Part shown: positions 50,732-60,311 of the stretch, one piece after another
Numbering within the stretch: the stretch's first letter is position 1
How the letters are laid out: every line of letters starts with the position of its first letter
From: Burkholderia sp. IMCC1007
GTDB lineage: Bacteria; Pseudomonadota; Gammaproteobacteria; Burkholderiales; Burkholderiaceae
Reading direction: 5' to 3'
NCBI RefSeq assembly: GCF_027257875.1
Contig: NZ_JAPVQY010000019.1
Span: 53,998 to 117,997, forward strand
DNA length: 64,000 bases
Made by a program: the position numbers and the translations under genes
The notes under the pieces: generated by a model
Database searches by the model: none
What the model was told of the DNA's origin: nothing
The model's input: the letters and a program-made list of their open reading frames with translations, nothing else

Positions 50732-51655
50732 CTACTGCCGCTCCTGCTTCACGCGGCTCACCAGCTGCGTCGGGCTCACGAACTGCAGCGCGATCACGAC
50801 CCACACGAGCGTGATGGCCATGTAGATCATCGCCATCGCATCGATCGATTGCGGCGCGCGCACGCCGGTCGAGAACACCGCGTAATACAGCGCGACGACG
50901 AGCGTCTGCGTGCTCGGGCCCGCGGTGAAGAAGGTCAGCTCGAACATCCCGATCGTGCGCACCAGCACGAGCAGGCCCGCGGCGAGCATGCCGGGCACCA
51001 GCAGCGGCAGCAGCACATAGCGGAAATAACGCCAGGTGTTCGCACCGAAGATCCGCGCGGCGGCTTCGAGATTCGGGTCGATCTGTTCGATGAACGGCGT
51101 CATCACGAGGATCACGAACGGCAGCGCCGGCACCAGGTTCGCGAGGATCACGCCCGGCAACGTGCCCGCGAGCCCGACCTTGTACATGACGGTCGCCAGC
51201 GGGATCCCGTACGTGACGGGCGGCACCATCAGCGGCAGCAGGAACACCAGCAGCGCGAAGCGCTTGCCGCGGAACTGCACGCGCGCGAGCGCATACGCGG
51301 CCGGCACGCCGAGCGCGACCGACAGCAGCACGACCGCGCCGACCACTTCGACGGTCACCCACAGCACGCTCGCGAGCTGGAAGTCTTCCCATGCCTTCGC
51401 GTACCAGTGCAGCGTGAAGCCTTGCGGCAGCGGCGTGCCGAACCAGCGCGTCGCGATCGAGTTCACCGCGACGGTCGCGATCAGCAGCATCACGTTCAGC
51501 AGGAAGAACGCCATCAGCCCCCACACGAGCGCTTTCCACGCACGGCCGGCGAGGCTGCCGCGCAATTTCCGCGGTTTCATCGCGTTGACGGGCTGCGCGC
51601 CGGGCGGGTGGTGCTTCGGCGGCCACGCCGGCGATGCATGATTGTCGGTCCCCAT
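50732..51655 (-). CDS. ABC transporter permease (PotC-like)
   Basis: A 307-residue membrane permease with six predicted helices. The EAA loop reads EAAARIFGANTWRYFRYVLL (near residue 205), which docks the ATPase. A hydrophilic 35-residue N-terminus precedes the first helix. The start ATG 51655 shares one base with the TGA of the upstream permease (TGATG), which supports translational coupling. It is the last gene of a polyamine-type importer: binding protein, ATPase, permease, permease. Confidence 0.9.
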   Translation of the reverse strand: MGTDNHASPAWPPKHHPPGAQPVNAMKPRKLRGSLAGRAWKALVWGLMAFFLLNVMLLIATVAVNSIATRWFGTPLPQGFTLHWYAKAWEDFQLASVLWVTVEVVGAVVLLSVALGVPAAYALARVQFRGKRFALLVFLLPLMVPPVTYGIPLATVMYKVGLAGTLPGVILANLVPALPFVILVMTPFIEQIDPNLEAAARIFGANTWRYFRYVLLPLLVPGMLAAGLLVLVRTIGMFELTFFTAGPSTQTLVVALYYAVFSTGVRAPQSIDAMAMIYMAITLVWVVIALQFVSPTQLVSRVKQERQ

Positions 51656-52527
51656 CAGCCCTTGCCTCCCGTGACCGGACCGGTATAGAAGAAGCGGCGC
51701 GCGCCGAGCATCGACGCGACCACCAGCAGCTGCACGAAGCCCATCACGATCGCGATCGCCGACGCGAGCGAATAGTCGTAGCTCTCGAACGCGGCTTCGG
51801 CCGCCGCGATCGAGATCACGCGCGTCGGCCCGGCCGGCGCGCCGAGCAGCACGGCCGACGGAAACACCGAGAACGCCTGCACGAACGACAGGCATGCGGC
51901 CATCGTGAGCCCCGGCACGAGCAGCGGCAGGTAGATCTGCCGGAACTGCTGCCACGGGTTCGCGCCGAGGGTGGCCGCCGCGCGCGCGAGCGTCGGGTCG
52001 ATGCCGCTGATGTACGACAGCATCAGCAGGAACGCGAACGGAAAGCCCGACACGATGAGCGACAGCAGCACGCCCCAGTAGTTGTGCGTGAGGCGCACTT
52101 CGTGGGTGTACAGATGCAGCCCCTGGAGCGCCTGCGGAAACCAGCCGTTCGGGCCGAAGTACGTGAGCATCCCGTCGGCGACGAGCACCGTGCCGAGCGT
52201 GACGGGAATCACGAGCAGCGTCGTGACGAACTTCTGATACGGAGAATTGCGGCGCAGCGCGAACGCGACGGGCACCGAGACGCCGACGTTGATCAGCGTG
52301 GCCGGCACCGCGAGCTTCAGCGTGACGAGCACGGTCGGCCACATCGCGGTGTCGGTGAAGAACTGCACATAGTTCGCGAGCGCGCCGCCGCCGTTCATCG
52401 GCTGGAACGACAGCACGAGGCCGTACGCGAACGGATAGATGAACAGCGCGACGATGAACGCGAGCGCGGGCGTGACGAGCCAGGCTTTCGCGTCGCGCGG
52501 CGTGCCGCCGGTCGCGAGCGTGCTCAT
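51655..52527 (-). CDS. ABC transporter permease (PotB-like)
   Basis: A 290-residue inner-membrane permease. It has six predicted helices and the EAA-type loop ARAAATLGANPWQQFRQIYL (near residue 185). It pairs with the following permease to form the channel. I chose ATG 52527 (MSTLATGGTP); an upstream in-frame ATG at 52596 would overlap the ATPase gene. The order of genes and lengths match importers of spermidine/putrescine or 2-aminoethylphosphonate. Confidence 0.9.
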   Translation of the reverse strand: MSTLATGGTPRDAKAWLVTPALAFIVALFIYPFAYGLVLSFQPMNGGGALANYVQFFTDTAMWPTVLVTLKLAVPATLINVGVSVPVAFALRRNSPYQKFVTTLLVIPVTLGTVLVADGMLTYFGPNGWFPQALQGLHLYTHEVRLTHNYWGVLLSLIVSGFPFAFLLMLSYISGIDPTLARAAATLGANPWQQFRQIYLPLLVPGLTMAACLSFVQAFSVFPSAVLLGAPAGPTRVISIAAAEAAFESYDYSLASAIAIVMGFVQLLVVASMLGARRFFYTGPVTGGKG

Positions 52528-52576
52528 GCGGCCCCCGCGCGACGCCCCGCCGCGCATGCCGCTTCGCGCAGCCCGT

Positions 52577-53656
52577 TCATTGCACGTCTCCCGCATAGAC
52601 GAGCGTGCGCGCCGGCGCGACGCGCAGCCGCAGCCGTTCCGCTTCGGTGAATTCGCCGGCCACGCGCGCCCAGATCGGGCCGAACGGCGTGGTGGCGCGG
52701 ATCAGCGAATCGCGGCCGCCGTACTCGACCGTTTCGACGGTCGCGTCGAACGCATTGTCGGCACCTTCTTCCGCGCGTTCGATATCGTCCGGACGCAGCG
52801 CGACCACGACTTCCTTCGCGTCGAAGCCGGCCATCGGCACACCGGTGAGGCGCACGCCACCGGCCGCGACTCGAACGCCGTCGCCGGCCGTTCCTTCGAG
52901 CGTGAACGGCAGCACGTTGCGATATCCCATGAAGCGCGCGACGTGCAGGTTGTGCGGGCGCGTGTACACGTCCTTCGGCGACGCGACCTGCTGCACGACG
53001 CCCTCCTTCATCACGACGATCCGGTCAGCCATCGACAGCGCCTCGTCCTGGTCGTGCGTCACGTAGATCGTCGCGCGTTCGAGTTGCGTGTGGATGCGGC
53101 GGATCTCGGCCCGCATCTCGATGCGCAGCTTCGTGTCGAGGTTCGACAGCGGCTCGTCCATCAGCACCAGCGGCGGCTCGATGACGATCGCGCGCGCGAT
53201 CGCGACGCGCTGCTGCTGGCCGCCCGACAACTGCCCGGGCAGCTTGCCTTCATGGCCGACGAGCTGTACGAGCTCGAGCGCCTGCTGTGCGCGCCGCCGC
53301 GTTTCCTGCTTCGCGACGCCGCGCATCTTCAGCCCGAAGCCGACGTTCTCGAGCACCGACATGTGCGGAAACAGCGCGTAGTTCTGGAACACCATCCCGA
53401 AGCCGCGGCGCTCGGGCGGCAGCACGTCGATGCGCGTGTCGTCGAGCCAGATGCCGCCGCTCGTGAGCGGCTGCAGCCCGGCAATGCAGTTCAGCGCGGT
53501 CGATTTGCCGCAACCCGACGGGCCGAGCAGCGCGATGAACTCGCCGCGCCTGATGTCGAGATCGAGCCCGTTCAGTGCGGCGACCTGCGCGCCCTCCGCA
53601 TTGGTGAAGCTGCGGCACACGCCGTCGAGCCGCAGCCGTTCGAAACTGTGCTTCAT
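52577..53656 (-). CDS. ABC transporter ATP-binding protein (PotA-like)
   Basis: A 359-residue ATPase. Walker A is GPSGCGKST (residues 45-53), the Q-loop is in VFQNYALFPHM, the signature is QLSGGQQQRVAIARA, and Walker B is LVLMDEPLSNLD. The last about 100 residues form a TOBE domain, as in the PotA/MalK-type importers. It energises uptake by the two permeases. It begins 49 bases after the binding protein gene. The acidic region DDIERAEEGAD belongs to the regulatory domain. Confidence 0.95.
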   Translation of the reverse strand: MKHSFERLRLDGVCRSFTNAEGAQVAALNGLDLDIRRGEFIALLGPSGCGKSTALNCIAGLQPLTSGGIWLDDTRIDVLPPERRGFGMVFQNYALFPHMSVLENVGFGLKMRGVAKQETRRRAQQALELVQLVGHEGKLPGQLSGGQQQRVAIARAIVIEPPLVLMDEPLSNLDTKLRIEMRAEIRRIHTQLERATIYVTHDQDEALSMADRIVVMKEGVVQQVASPKDVYTRPHNLHVARFMGYRNVLPFTLEGTAGDGVRVAAGGVRLTGVPMAGFDAKEVVVALRPDDIERAEEGADNAFDATVETVEYGGRDSLIRATTPFGPIWARVAGEFTEAERLRLRVAPARTLVYAGDVQ

Positions 53657-53705
53657 TGCGCGAACTCCGTCGGCGCGGGCGCCGCAACGCCCGCGGGTTC
53701 ATCCG

Positions 53706-54872
53706 TCATTTCGACTTCTGCGAACCGATCTCGCGGTCCCACTTCTGGAACGCGGCGACCATCGCCTGCGCGTTGAGCGGCTGCACGTGCGGACGCTCGG
53801 CCAGCAGCTTTGCGTACTCGGGGCGGCCGAACTTCCTGATCACGTCCTGGCTGTGCGCGGGCGCAGTCTCCAGCGTCACGCCCTTCACCGCCGGGCCCGG
53901 ATAGAAGTAGCCGTCGTCGTAGGTCATCGCCTGCTGCGGCGGCTCGAGCAGGAAGTTCATCAGCTTGAACAGCACGTCGAGCTTGTCCTTCGGCACGCCC
54001 CTCGGGATCACCATGTAGTGCGCGTCGTTGACCCACGTCATGTTGTCGAACGGCTGGATCCGGAAGTCGGCCGGCACGATGCCGAGCGCGCGCGGGTTGA
54101 TGTCCCAGCCGGTGACGGTCACGGTCATGTCGCGCGTGCCTTCGCCGAGCTCCTTCATCACGGCCGACGTGCCGCCCGGGTAGTACGGGATGCAGTCGTT
54201 GAGCTGCTTCAGGAACGCCCAGGTCTTGTCCCAGCCGTTGATCGGATCCTGCGGGTTCTTGTCGCCGAGCACGTATGGCAGCCCCATCAGGAACGTGCGG
54301 CCCGGGCCCGAATTCGCCGGGCGCGCGTAGATCAGCTTGTCCGGATGGGCCTTGCACCACGCAAGCAGCTGGGCGGGTGTCTTCGGCGGATCGCTGACCT
54401 TCGCCGGGTTGTATTCGAGCAGCGGGCCGGCCGGCATGTAGGTCACTTCGAGGCCGAAGCCCTGTGCGAGATCCTGCATCTTGCGCGGGCCGGGTGCGTA
54501 CTTCTCGAGCACGCCGGGGAACGCGCCGGCGTTGTCGGGCAGCAGCTTGAGCCACAGGTTCTGCTCGATGCCGGCGGCCAGCGCGTCGGTGCCGGTCAGC
54601 ACGAGATCGATGTCGGAGCGCCCCGCCGCCTGCATCGCCTTGATCTTGCCCGGCAGCTGCGGCGCCGGTGCATTCGTGAACGTGACGTTCGACACGAGGG
54701 TCGGATTCTTGTCCCGGAAAGCTTCGATGGCCTTCTGCGTGAGCTGCAGATTGCCCGCGACGTCGACGATGTTCAGCGATACGGGAGCCGCGACGGCCGC
54801 GGCGGACGACAGCGTGAAGCTCAGGGCAAGTGCGATCCGGCGGACGCGGCGAGCGATCGGGGTGGCGTTCAT
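53706..54872 (-). CDS. Periplasmic substrate-binding protein of the ABC importer
   Basis: A 388-residue exported binding protein. The signal peptide runs to SSAAAVAA near residue 28. The mature protein is a type-II periplasmic-binding fold similar to PotD and other spermidine/putrescine or phosphonate binders (family SBP_bac_8): LNIVDVAGNLQLTQKAIEAF, KMQDLAQGFGLEVTYMPAGP. Ligand is unknown; the PotD-like acidic residues cannot be assigned with certainty. The first gene of the importer operon; the 285 bases upstream should hold the promoter. Confidence 0.9.
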   Translation of the reverse strand: MNATPIARRVRRIALALSFTLSSAAAVAAPVSLNIVDVAGNLQLTQKAIEAFRDKNPTLVSNVTFTNAPAPQLPGKIKAMQAAGRSDIDLVLTGTDALAAGIEQNLWLKLLPDNAGAFPGVLEKYAPGPRKMQDLAQGFGLEVTYMPAGPLLEYNPAKVSDPPKTPAQLLAWCKAHPDKLIYARPANSGPGRTFLMGLPYVLGDKNPQDPINGWDKTWAFLKQLNDCIPYYPGGTSAVMKELGEGTRDMTVTVTGWDINPRALGIVPADFRIQPFDNMTWVNDAHYMVIPRGVPKDKLDVLFKLMNFLLEPPQQAMTYDDGYFYPGPAVKGVTLETAPAHSQDVIRKFGRPEYAKLLAERPHVQPLNAQAMVAAFQKWDREIGSQKSK

Positions 54873-55157
54873 GTCTCCTCACTTCGGGCGGTGGATGGGA
54901 CCTTTCTTTTCAGGAAATCATGACGGCGTTATACGATGTCGGTCAACAAAAAACGGTGACGCGCGGGGCGGGAATTTCCCTAACAAGAAGCTTCCGTTTC
55001 GTTGAGGATTTGCTGATTGATTGATTTCGTCGCGCCCCGTGGCAATGGATGCGCGGCGTGTTAGGACGTCGTATATCAACGGGGGCTGAAATGAAATCGG
55101 TTCACATCGCCGCGCCGGCCTGAGCGCACATGCGGCACGGCGCGTCGAGGGCGGTGC

Positions 55158-55733
55158 TCAGGCCGCACGAAGCGCGATCACCTCCCCGATCAGCCGCTCC
55201 GCATCGCGCCACTCACCATACCCGGACGCCGGATTCAGGTGCCCGACCTCCCCGAGATCGACGAGCCGGCTGCCCCACCCCGCCGCGAACGCTGCCGCGC
55301 GTTCGAAGCGTGCGAGCGGATCGTTGCGGCTTGCGGCCACGATGCTCGGGAACGGCAGCCGTCCTGTCGGCACCGGCGTCCAGCCGTGCGCGTCGAGCGC
55401 ATCGGGTGTCGGGTAGCCTGCCGGCATCGGCGTATCGAGATCGGCCGGCGCGGCGAGCAGCGCGCCGTGGATCTCGCGCGTGGCCTGCCGCGCCCAATGC
55501 ACGGCGATCATCACGCCCGCGCTGTGCGCGACGAGAATCACCGGGCCGTCGATCGCGGCCAGCGCCGCATCGAGTGCGGCGACGCGCGCGGCGCGGCTCA
55601 GCTTGTCGGTGTCGAGCGGCGCGACGGCGCGCGCGTTCGGCAGGCGCCGTTCGAGATGCGTCTGCCAGTGGTCTTCGACGTGATCGCGCAAGCCGGGCAC
55701 GATCAGGATGGTGGGCGCGGTCGCCAGGGTCAT
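55158..55733 (-). CDS. RBBP9/YdeN-family serine hydrolase
   Basis: A 191-residue alpha/beta hydrolase of the YdeN/RBBP9 type. It has the start PTILIVPGLRDHVEDHWQTH with the HW pair, the nucleophile elbow LVAHSAGVMIAVHWA, and the late catalytic His in GEVGHLNPASGYGEW. Length is usual for the family. The ATG is at 55733. It stands 48 bases after the MFS gene at the end of a long minus-strand cluster. The substrate is not known. Confidence 0.9.
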   Translation of the reverse strand: MTLATAPTILIVPGLRDHVEDHWQTHLERRLPNARAVAPLDTDKLSRAARVAALDAALAAIDGPVILVAHSAGVMIAVHWARQATREIHGALLAAPADLDTPMPAGYPTPDALDAHGWTPVPTGRLPFPSIVAASRNDPLARFERAAAFAAGWGSRLVDLGEVGHLNPASGYGEWRDAERLIGEVIALRAA

Positions 55734-55781
55734 GCAGCCTCCGGAAGAGTTCAGTTTCGGTTCGGTTCAATTCAGTTCGGT

Positions 55782-57110
55782 TCAGGACAGCCGGGACGCG
55801 CGCCGTTCGCGTTCGACGCGCGCGAGATCGGCCGCGTAGCTCGCGCGGCCGATCTCGAACAGCACGGCAGCCGCGAGCGGCACGACGGGAATCCACTGCA
55901 GCGCGCCGACGAGACCGGTGTGGTCGGCGACCCATCCCGTCAGCAGGGGGCCCGGCGCCATGCCGAGCAGGTTGTTGGCGAGCGTGAGCGTCGCGAACGC
56001 CGATGCGTGGATCGCGGCCGGCGTCAGGTTCGCGACCATCGCGCCCGAAGCGCCCGACGCGCCCGCGCCGACCAGCATGCCCGCGCAGATCAGCGCGAGC
56101 TGCAGCGGCCCGGGCGGCAGCCGGAATGCGACGGCGAGGCATACGCCGGTCAGCACGCAATACGCGATCGCGGTCAGCCATTTGCGCGAACCGTCGGTAC
56201 GCCCGACGCGGTCGGTGACGATCCCGCAGCCGACCATCCCGACGCCCGACAGCAGCACGAAGCCGGCCGCGAGCACGGCAGCGCGGTCCGGCGCCATCGC
56301 GTAATAGCGGTTCAGGTAGCTCGGCAGCCACGCGAACAGCGCGCCGGGCACGAACAGGTGCAGTCCGCTGCCGATATACGCGCAGATCACCGAACGCGAT
56401 GCGAACAGCCCCGACATCAGCGCCCGCATGCTGCCGCGCAGGTCGCGCGGCGCGTCGGCGTCGCGCCGGCACGGTTCGACGCGGCATGCCGCGAGCCGCC
56501 GCTCGGTGACCACGGCGCGGTATGCGACGAGCAGCACGATGCCGAGCGCGGCCATCACGCCGAACGACCAGCGCCAGCCGAGATGCGCGCCGACCAGGCC
56601 GCCGAGCGCCATCCCGAACACGGAGCCGAACGCGCCGCCGGCCATGAACGCGCCAGTCAGCGTCGCGCGCAGGCGCGCCGGAAAGATGCTGAGGATCAGC
56701 GCGACGCCGACGCTGCCGTACGCGGCTTCGCCGAGGCCGACGAGGCCGCGCGACACGAGCATTTCGGTGTAGTTGGTCGACAGCGCGCAGCCGAGTGTCG
56801 CGACGCTCCACAGCGCGGCCATCAGCACGATGCTGCGCACCCGCCCGAAACGGTCGGCGAGCACCGACAGCGGAAACGTCAGCAGCCCGACCAGCAGCGC
56901 GACGACGCCGGACAGCGAACCGAGCTGCGTGTCCGACAGCGCCCACGCGTGCTTGAGCAGCGGAAACACGGCGTTGAGCACCTGCCGCGACATGTAGTCC
57001 GACAGCAGCAGGCCGACGGTCAGCCCGAACACGAGCCAGGCATAGGCCGGCGCGCGCCGGCCGGTGGCGGCCGCCTCGTGCAGCGACGGCTCGACAGGAT
57101 GAATCAGCAT
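55782..57110 (-). CDS. MFS transporter
   Basis: A 442-residue 12-helix transporter. Features are YAWLVFGLTVGLLLSDYMSR in helix 1, SVLADRFGRVRSIVLMAALW in loop 2-3 and GLVGLGEAAYGSVGVAL after it, the pattern of carboxylate and spinster-like MFS. It comes fifth in a minus-strand series with BKACE, TauD and a quinone oxidoreductase, so it may bring in their substrate. ATG 57110 with GGAGACACGC lying before it. It is separated by 155 bases from the BKACE gene, so a separate promoter is possible. Confidence 0.9.
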   Translation of the reverse strand: MLIHPVEPSLHEAAATGRRAPAYAWLVFGLTVGLLLSDYMSRQVLNAVFPLLKHAWALSDTQLGSLSGVVALLVGLLTFPLSVLADRFGRVRSIVLMAALWSVATLGCALSTNYTEMLVSRGLVGLGEAAYGSVGVALILSIFPARLRATLTGAFMAGGAFGSVFGMALGGLVGAHLGWRWSFGVMAALGIVLLVAYRAVVTERRLAACRVEPCRRDADAPRDLRGSMRALMSGLFASRSVICAYIGSGLHLFVPGALFAWLPSYLNRYYAMAPDRAAVLAAGFVLLSGVGMVGCGIVTDRVGRTDGSRKWLTAIAYCVLTGVCLAVAFRLPPGPLQLALICAGMLVGAGASGASGAMVANLTPAAIHASAFATLTLANNLLGMAPGPLLTGWVADHTGLVGALQWIPVVPLAAAVLFEIGRASYAADLARVERERRASRLS

Positions 57111-57265
57111 GCGTGTCTCCTCCGGCACCGGTGCGGCAACGCGCCGGCGCGGCTTGCGCGGCCCCGCTCCGTGTCCCGGAGCTTGCCCTCGCGCACTGCG
57201 CGAGGATGGGTGCCGCGCCACATCGATCGGCGGGCGGCGTTCGCGGGCCGCCCGGATGCGCGGCC

Positions 57266-58321
57266 TCAGGCCGCGCGCAGCGGCACGCTCACCTCCCCCG
57301 GCCGGCGGTTCGGCGCCATCCCGAGTTGCGCGAGCGTCTCGTCGACGCCGTCGTACTGCACGCCGATCCGGTAGATCGCCTTGGCCTCCTTGCCGGTCGC
57401 GATGTCGCGGCCGAGTTCGCGCGCGATCCGCACGCACTGCTCGACTTGCTGCACCGACGTCATCCGGTTGCCCTTCTGGTCGATGATCGTGTCCTCGATC
57501 CCGCAACGCGGATGCAGCCCCAGCGCCATCGCGACCGTGTTGATCGGCAGCACGTTCTTCATCAGCGATTCGAGCGTGATGCACGCGCCGTCCGGGCAGC
57601 GCCGCACGAATTCCATGAAGTTGTACGGATTCGGGCCGTCGAAGCCGCCGCCGATGCCGACCCACGTGACGTTCAGCGGGCCGCGATAGACGCCGCGGCG
57701 GATGATCCGCTCGAGCGTTTCGAGCGCATGCATGCCGGTGAGCTGGAAATGCGGCTGGATGCCGGCGGCCTGCAGCCGGCGCAGGTGTTCGTCGACCCAG
57801 CCGGGGCCGGCCGGCACGGTCATCTCGCGATACGCGTCCCACAGCGCGGCTTCGTTCAGCGACGTGCCGGCGATGTCCTTGCGGTTCATCAGCTCGGTGA
57901 TGTTCATCTGCACCGTGTTGATCGCGACCGTCACCTGGTCGGGCTTCGGCGTCAGTTCGGCGAGCATGTGGCGCGTGTCGTCGGACAGCCATTTCGCCTC
58001 GGCGCCGTCGCCTTCCGGCGCGAACGAGATCGAGCCGCCGACCTGCAGGATCATGTCGGGCACCGCTTCGCGCAGCCGGCCGAGCAGCTCGTTGAATTTC
58101 GACAGCCGCTTGCTGCCCTTGCCGTCGAGCTCGCGCACGTGCAGGTGCAGCACCGTCGCGCCCGCGTTGTAGCAGTCGACGGCCTTCTGCACGTGCTCGT
58201 CCATCGTCACCGGAATGTCTTCCGGAAAATCCGCGGGCATCCATTCCGGGCCATATGGCGCGACCGTGATGACTACCTTGTCCTGGTTTTCCGGGTGCAG
58301 CGAATCGTCGAGAAATTGCAT
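57266..58321 (-). CDS. BKACE-family beta-keto acid cleavage enzyme
   Basis: A 351-residue TIM-barrel enzyme of the DUF849/BKACE family (3-keto-5-aminohexanoate cleavage enzyme and dehydrocarnitine cleavage enzyme are members). The zinc-ligand pair H59 and H61 is in VLHLHVRELDG; the region GVGGG-like WVGIGGGFDGP and CGIEDTIIDQKGNR supply the third ligand and active site. Reaction: beta-keto acid plus acetyl-CoA gives acetoacetate and a new acyl-CoA. The length is about 50 residues above the shortest family members. ATG 58321 follows GGAGGACGAC. Confidence 0.9.
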   Translation of the reverse strand: MQFLDDSLHPENQDKVVITVAPYGPEWMPADFPEDIPVTMDEHVQKAVDCYNAGATVLHLHVRELDGKGSKRLSKFNELLGRLREAVPDMILQVGGSISFAPEGDGAEAKWLSDDTRHMLAELTPKPDQVTVAINTVQMNITELMNRKDIAGTSLNEAALWDAYREMTVPAGPGWVDEHLRRLQAAGIQPHFQLTGMHALETLERIIRRGVYRGPLNVTWVGIGGGFDGPNPYNFMEFVRRCPDGACITLESLMKNVLPINTVAMALGLHPRCGIEDTIIDQKGNRMTSVQQVEQCVRIARELGRDIATGKEAKAIYRIGVQYDGVDETLAQLGMAPNRRPGEVSVPLRAA

Positions 58322-58453
58322 GTCGTCCTCCAGATGGAATCGTTGTGTTCGGGATGGTTGGGCGTGCGTATCCGGTCGCACCGGGCGGCAGGCCCGGTGC
58401 GTTGCATGGGGTTGGAAACGGTTACGGTGCGGGGGCGCTCAGCTCAGCTCAGC

Positions 58454-59302
58454 TCAGAACGGCACGTCGCCGACGATGCCCGCGCGCTCCATTCGGCGCA
58501 CGCACGGCGGGTAGTCCATCACCGCGTAATGCTGCGTGCTGCGGTTGTCCCAGATCGCGACGCTGTTCTTCTTCCAGCGCCAGCGCACCTGGTATTCGGG
58601 GATGTAAGCCTGGCTGATCAGGTATTGCAGCAGCTGGCCGGCGCCGGGATTCGCGTCCTGCCCGAAGCGCACGCGCGCGGGCGTGTGGAAGTTCGTGAAG
58701 TGCGTGGTGAACGCATTCACGTACAGCACCTTCTCGCCGGTTTCCGGATGCGTGCGCACGACCGGATGCTCGGCGTCCGGGTACTGCGCCTTCAGCGCGA
58801 GCCGCTTGTCGATCGGCATCGCCGCGCCGAAGCTCGCCTCGATGCTGTGGCGCGCGCGCAAGTCGGCGATCTGCTGCTTCACGTGGTCCGGCAGGCGCTC
58901 GTACGCGAGCGCCATGTTCGCCCACATCGTGTCGCCGCCAACCGGCGGACCGTCGATGCAGCGCAGCACGCAGCCGAACGGCGGCGCCACGCGCCAGCTC
59001 GCATCGCTGTGCCACGCATTCTCGTAGCGGTCGTTCGGCTGGTCGGGCGACTTGTAGATCCGCACGAGCCCGGGATGCTCGGGATCGCTGCCGGCGACCG
59101 GATGATCCTCCAGCTCGCCGAAGCGCCGCGCGAACGCGACGTGCTCGGCGCGCGTGATGTCCTGGTCGCGCAGGAACAGCACGCGATGGCGCAGCAACTG
59201 CGCGCGGATCTCGGCGAACAGGCCGTCGTCGTGCACGGCGTCGGCGAGGCTCACGTCCAGCAGCTCCGCGCCGATCGCACAGGTCAGGGGTTCGACTCGC
59301 AT
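58454..59302 (-). CDS. TauD/TfdA-type Fe(II)/2-oxoglutarate dioxygenase
   Basis: A 282-residue dioxygenase. The iron triad is H98 and D100 (NAWHSDASW) and H258 (DNRSTQHYAV), and R270 would bind 2-oxoglutarate. Family members hydroxylate taurine, 2,4-D, sulfate esters and other acids. It starts at ATG 59302, ten bases after the quinone oxidoreductase stop. Three short CAGCT repeats follow its stop codon. The BKACE gene downstream may act on a keto acid released after hydroxylation, which is only inferred. Confidence 0.92.
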   Translation of the reverse strand: MRVEPLTCAIGAELLDVSLADAVHDDGLFAEIRAQLLRHRVLFLRDQDITRAEHVAFARRFGELEDHPVAGSDPEHPGLVRIYKSPDQPNDRYENAWHSDASWRVAPPFGCVLRCIDGPPVGGDTMWANMALAYERLPDHVKQQIADLRARHSIEASFGAAMPIDKRLALKAQYPDAEHPVVRTHPETGEKVLYVNAFTTHFTNFHTPARVRFGQDANPGAGQLLQYLISQAYIPEYQVRWRWKKNSVAIWDNRSTQHYAVMDYPPCVRRMERAGIVGDVPF

Positions 59303-59312
59303 GCGCGTCTCC

Positions 59313-60293
59313 TCAGACGATGAACACCGACGAGCCGGTCGTCTTGCGCGACTCGAGGTCGCGGTGCGCCTGCGCCGCGTCCTGCAGCGCATAGCGCTGG
59401 TTGATCTCGATCTTGATGCGGCCGGCCGCGACGTGCGCGAACAGTTCGCCGGCCAGGTCGTTCTTCTCGGCCGGATCCGCGATGTAGTCGGCCAGCGCCG
59501 GGCGCGTCAGGTACAGCGAGCCCTTCATCGCGAGCCGCTGCGGGTCGAACGGCGGGATCGGACCCGACGCGGTGCCGACGCACACCATCAGCCCGCGCCG
59601 CTTCAGCGAATCGAGCGAGCCTTCGAAGGTGTCCTTGCCGACGCTGTCGAACACGACGTCGACACCCGCGCCATCCGTCAGCTCGCGTACGCGTTTCGCG
59701 ACGTCCTCGCGGCTGTAGTCGATCGTATGGTCGCAGCCGTGCGCGCGGGCGATCGCGGCCTTGTGTCCGCTCGACACGGTGCCGATCACGGTGAGCCCGA
59801 GCAACTTTGCCCATTGCGACACGATCAGCCCGACCCCGCCCGCGGCCGCGTGCAGCAGGATCGTGTCACCCGGCGCGAAGTCGTGGATCCGGCGCAGCAG
59901 GTAGGCCGAAGTCAGCCCGCGCATCGTCATCGCCGCGGCCGTGTCGCACGCAATGCCGGCCGGCAGCCGCACGAGCGGCGCGGCGGCGATCAGCCGTTCG
60001 GTGCTGTACGCGCCGAGCGTGTTCAGGAAGCCCGTGTAGGTCACGCGGTCGCCGACCGCAACGTTCGTCACGCCGGGGCCAACGGCCTCGACCACGCCGG
60101 CCGCCTCGACGCCGATGCCAGCCGGCAGCGGAACCGGATACAGACCGCTGCGGAAATACGTGTCGGCGAAGTTCAGGCCGACCGCCTCGTGCCGCAGGCG
60201 CACCTGCCCGGCGCCCGGATCGCCGACTTCGACGGTTTCCCAGCGCAGCACGTCGGGGCCGCCGGTTTCGTGGAATCGCACTGCATGTGCCAT
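59313..60293 (-). CDS. NADPH:quinone oxidoreductase (zeta-crystallin type)
   Basis: A 326-residue medium-chain dehydrogenase/reductase without structural zinc cysteines. The NADPH motif reads AAAGGVGLIVSQWAKLLG (near residue 145), preceded by GVEAAGVVEAVGPGV and followed by GADVVFDSVGKDTF-like VDVVFDSVGKDTFEGS. This is the QOR family (qorA in other bacteria), which reduces quinones or enones. It starts at ATG 60293, 18 bases after the stop of the UspA-hemerythrin gene, and belongs to the same transcription unit. Confidence 0.92.
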   Translation of the reverse strand: MAHAVRFHETGGPDVLRWETVEVGDPGAGQVRLRHEAVGLNFADTYFRSGLYPVPLPAGIGVEAAGVVEAVGPGVTNVAVGDRVTYTGFLNTLGAYSTERLIAAAPLVRLPAGIACDTAAAMTMRGLTSAYLLRRIHDFAPGDTILLHAAAGGVGLIVSQWAKLLGLTVIGTVSSGHKAAIARAHGCDHTIDYSREDVAKRVRELTDGAGVDVVFDSVGKDTFEGSLDSLKRRGLMVCVGTASGPIPPFDPQRLAMKGSLYLTRPALADYIADPAEKNDLAGELFAHVAAGRIKIEINQRYALQDAAQAHRDLESRKTTGSSVFIV

Positions 60294-60311
60294 CTTGTTC
60301 TCCGTAGGATT

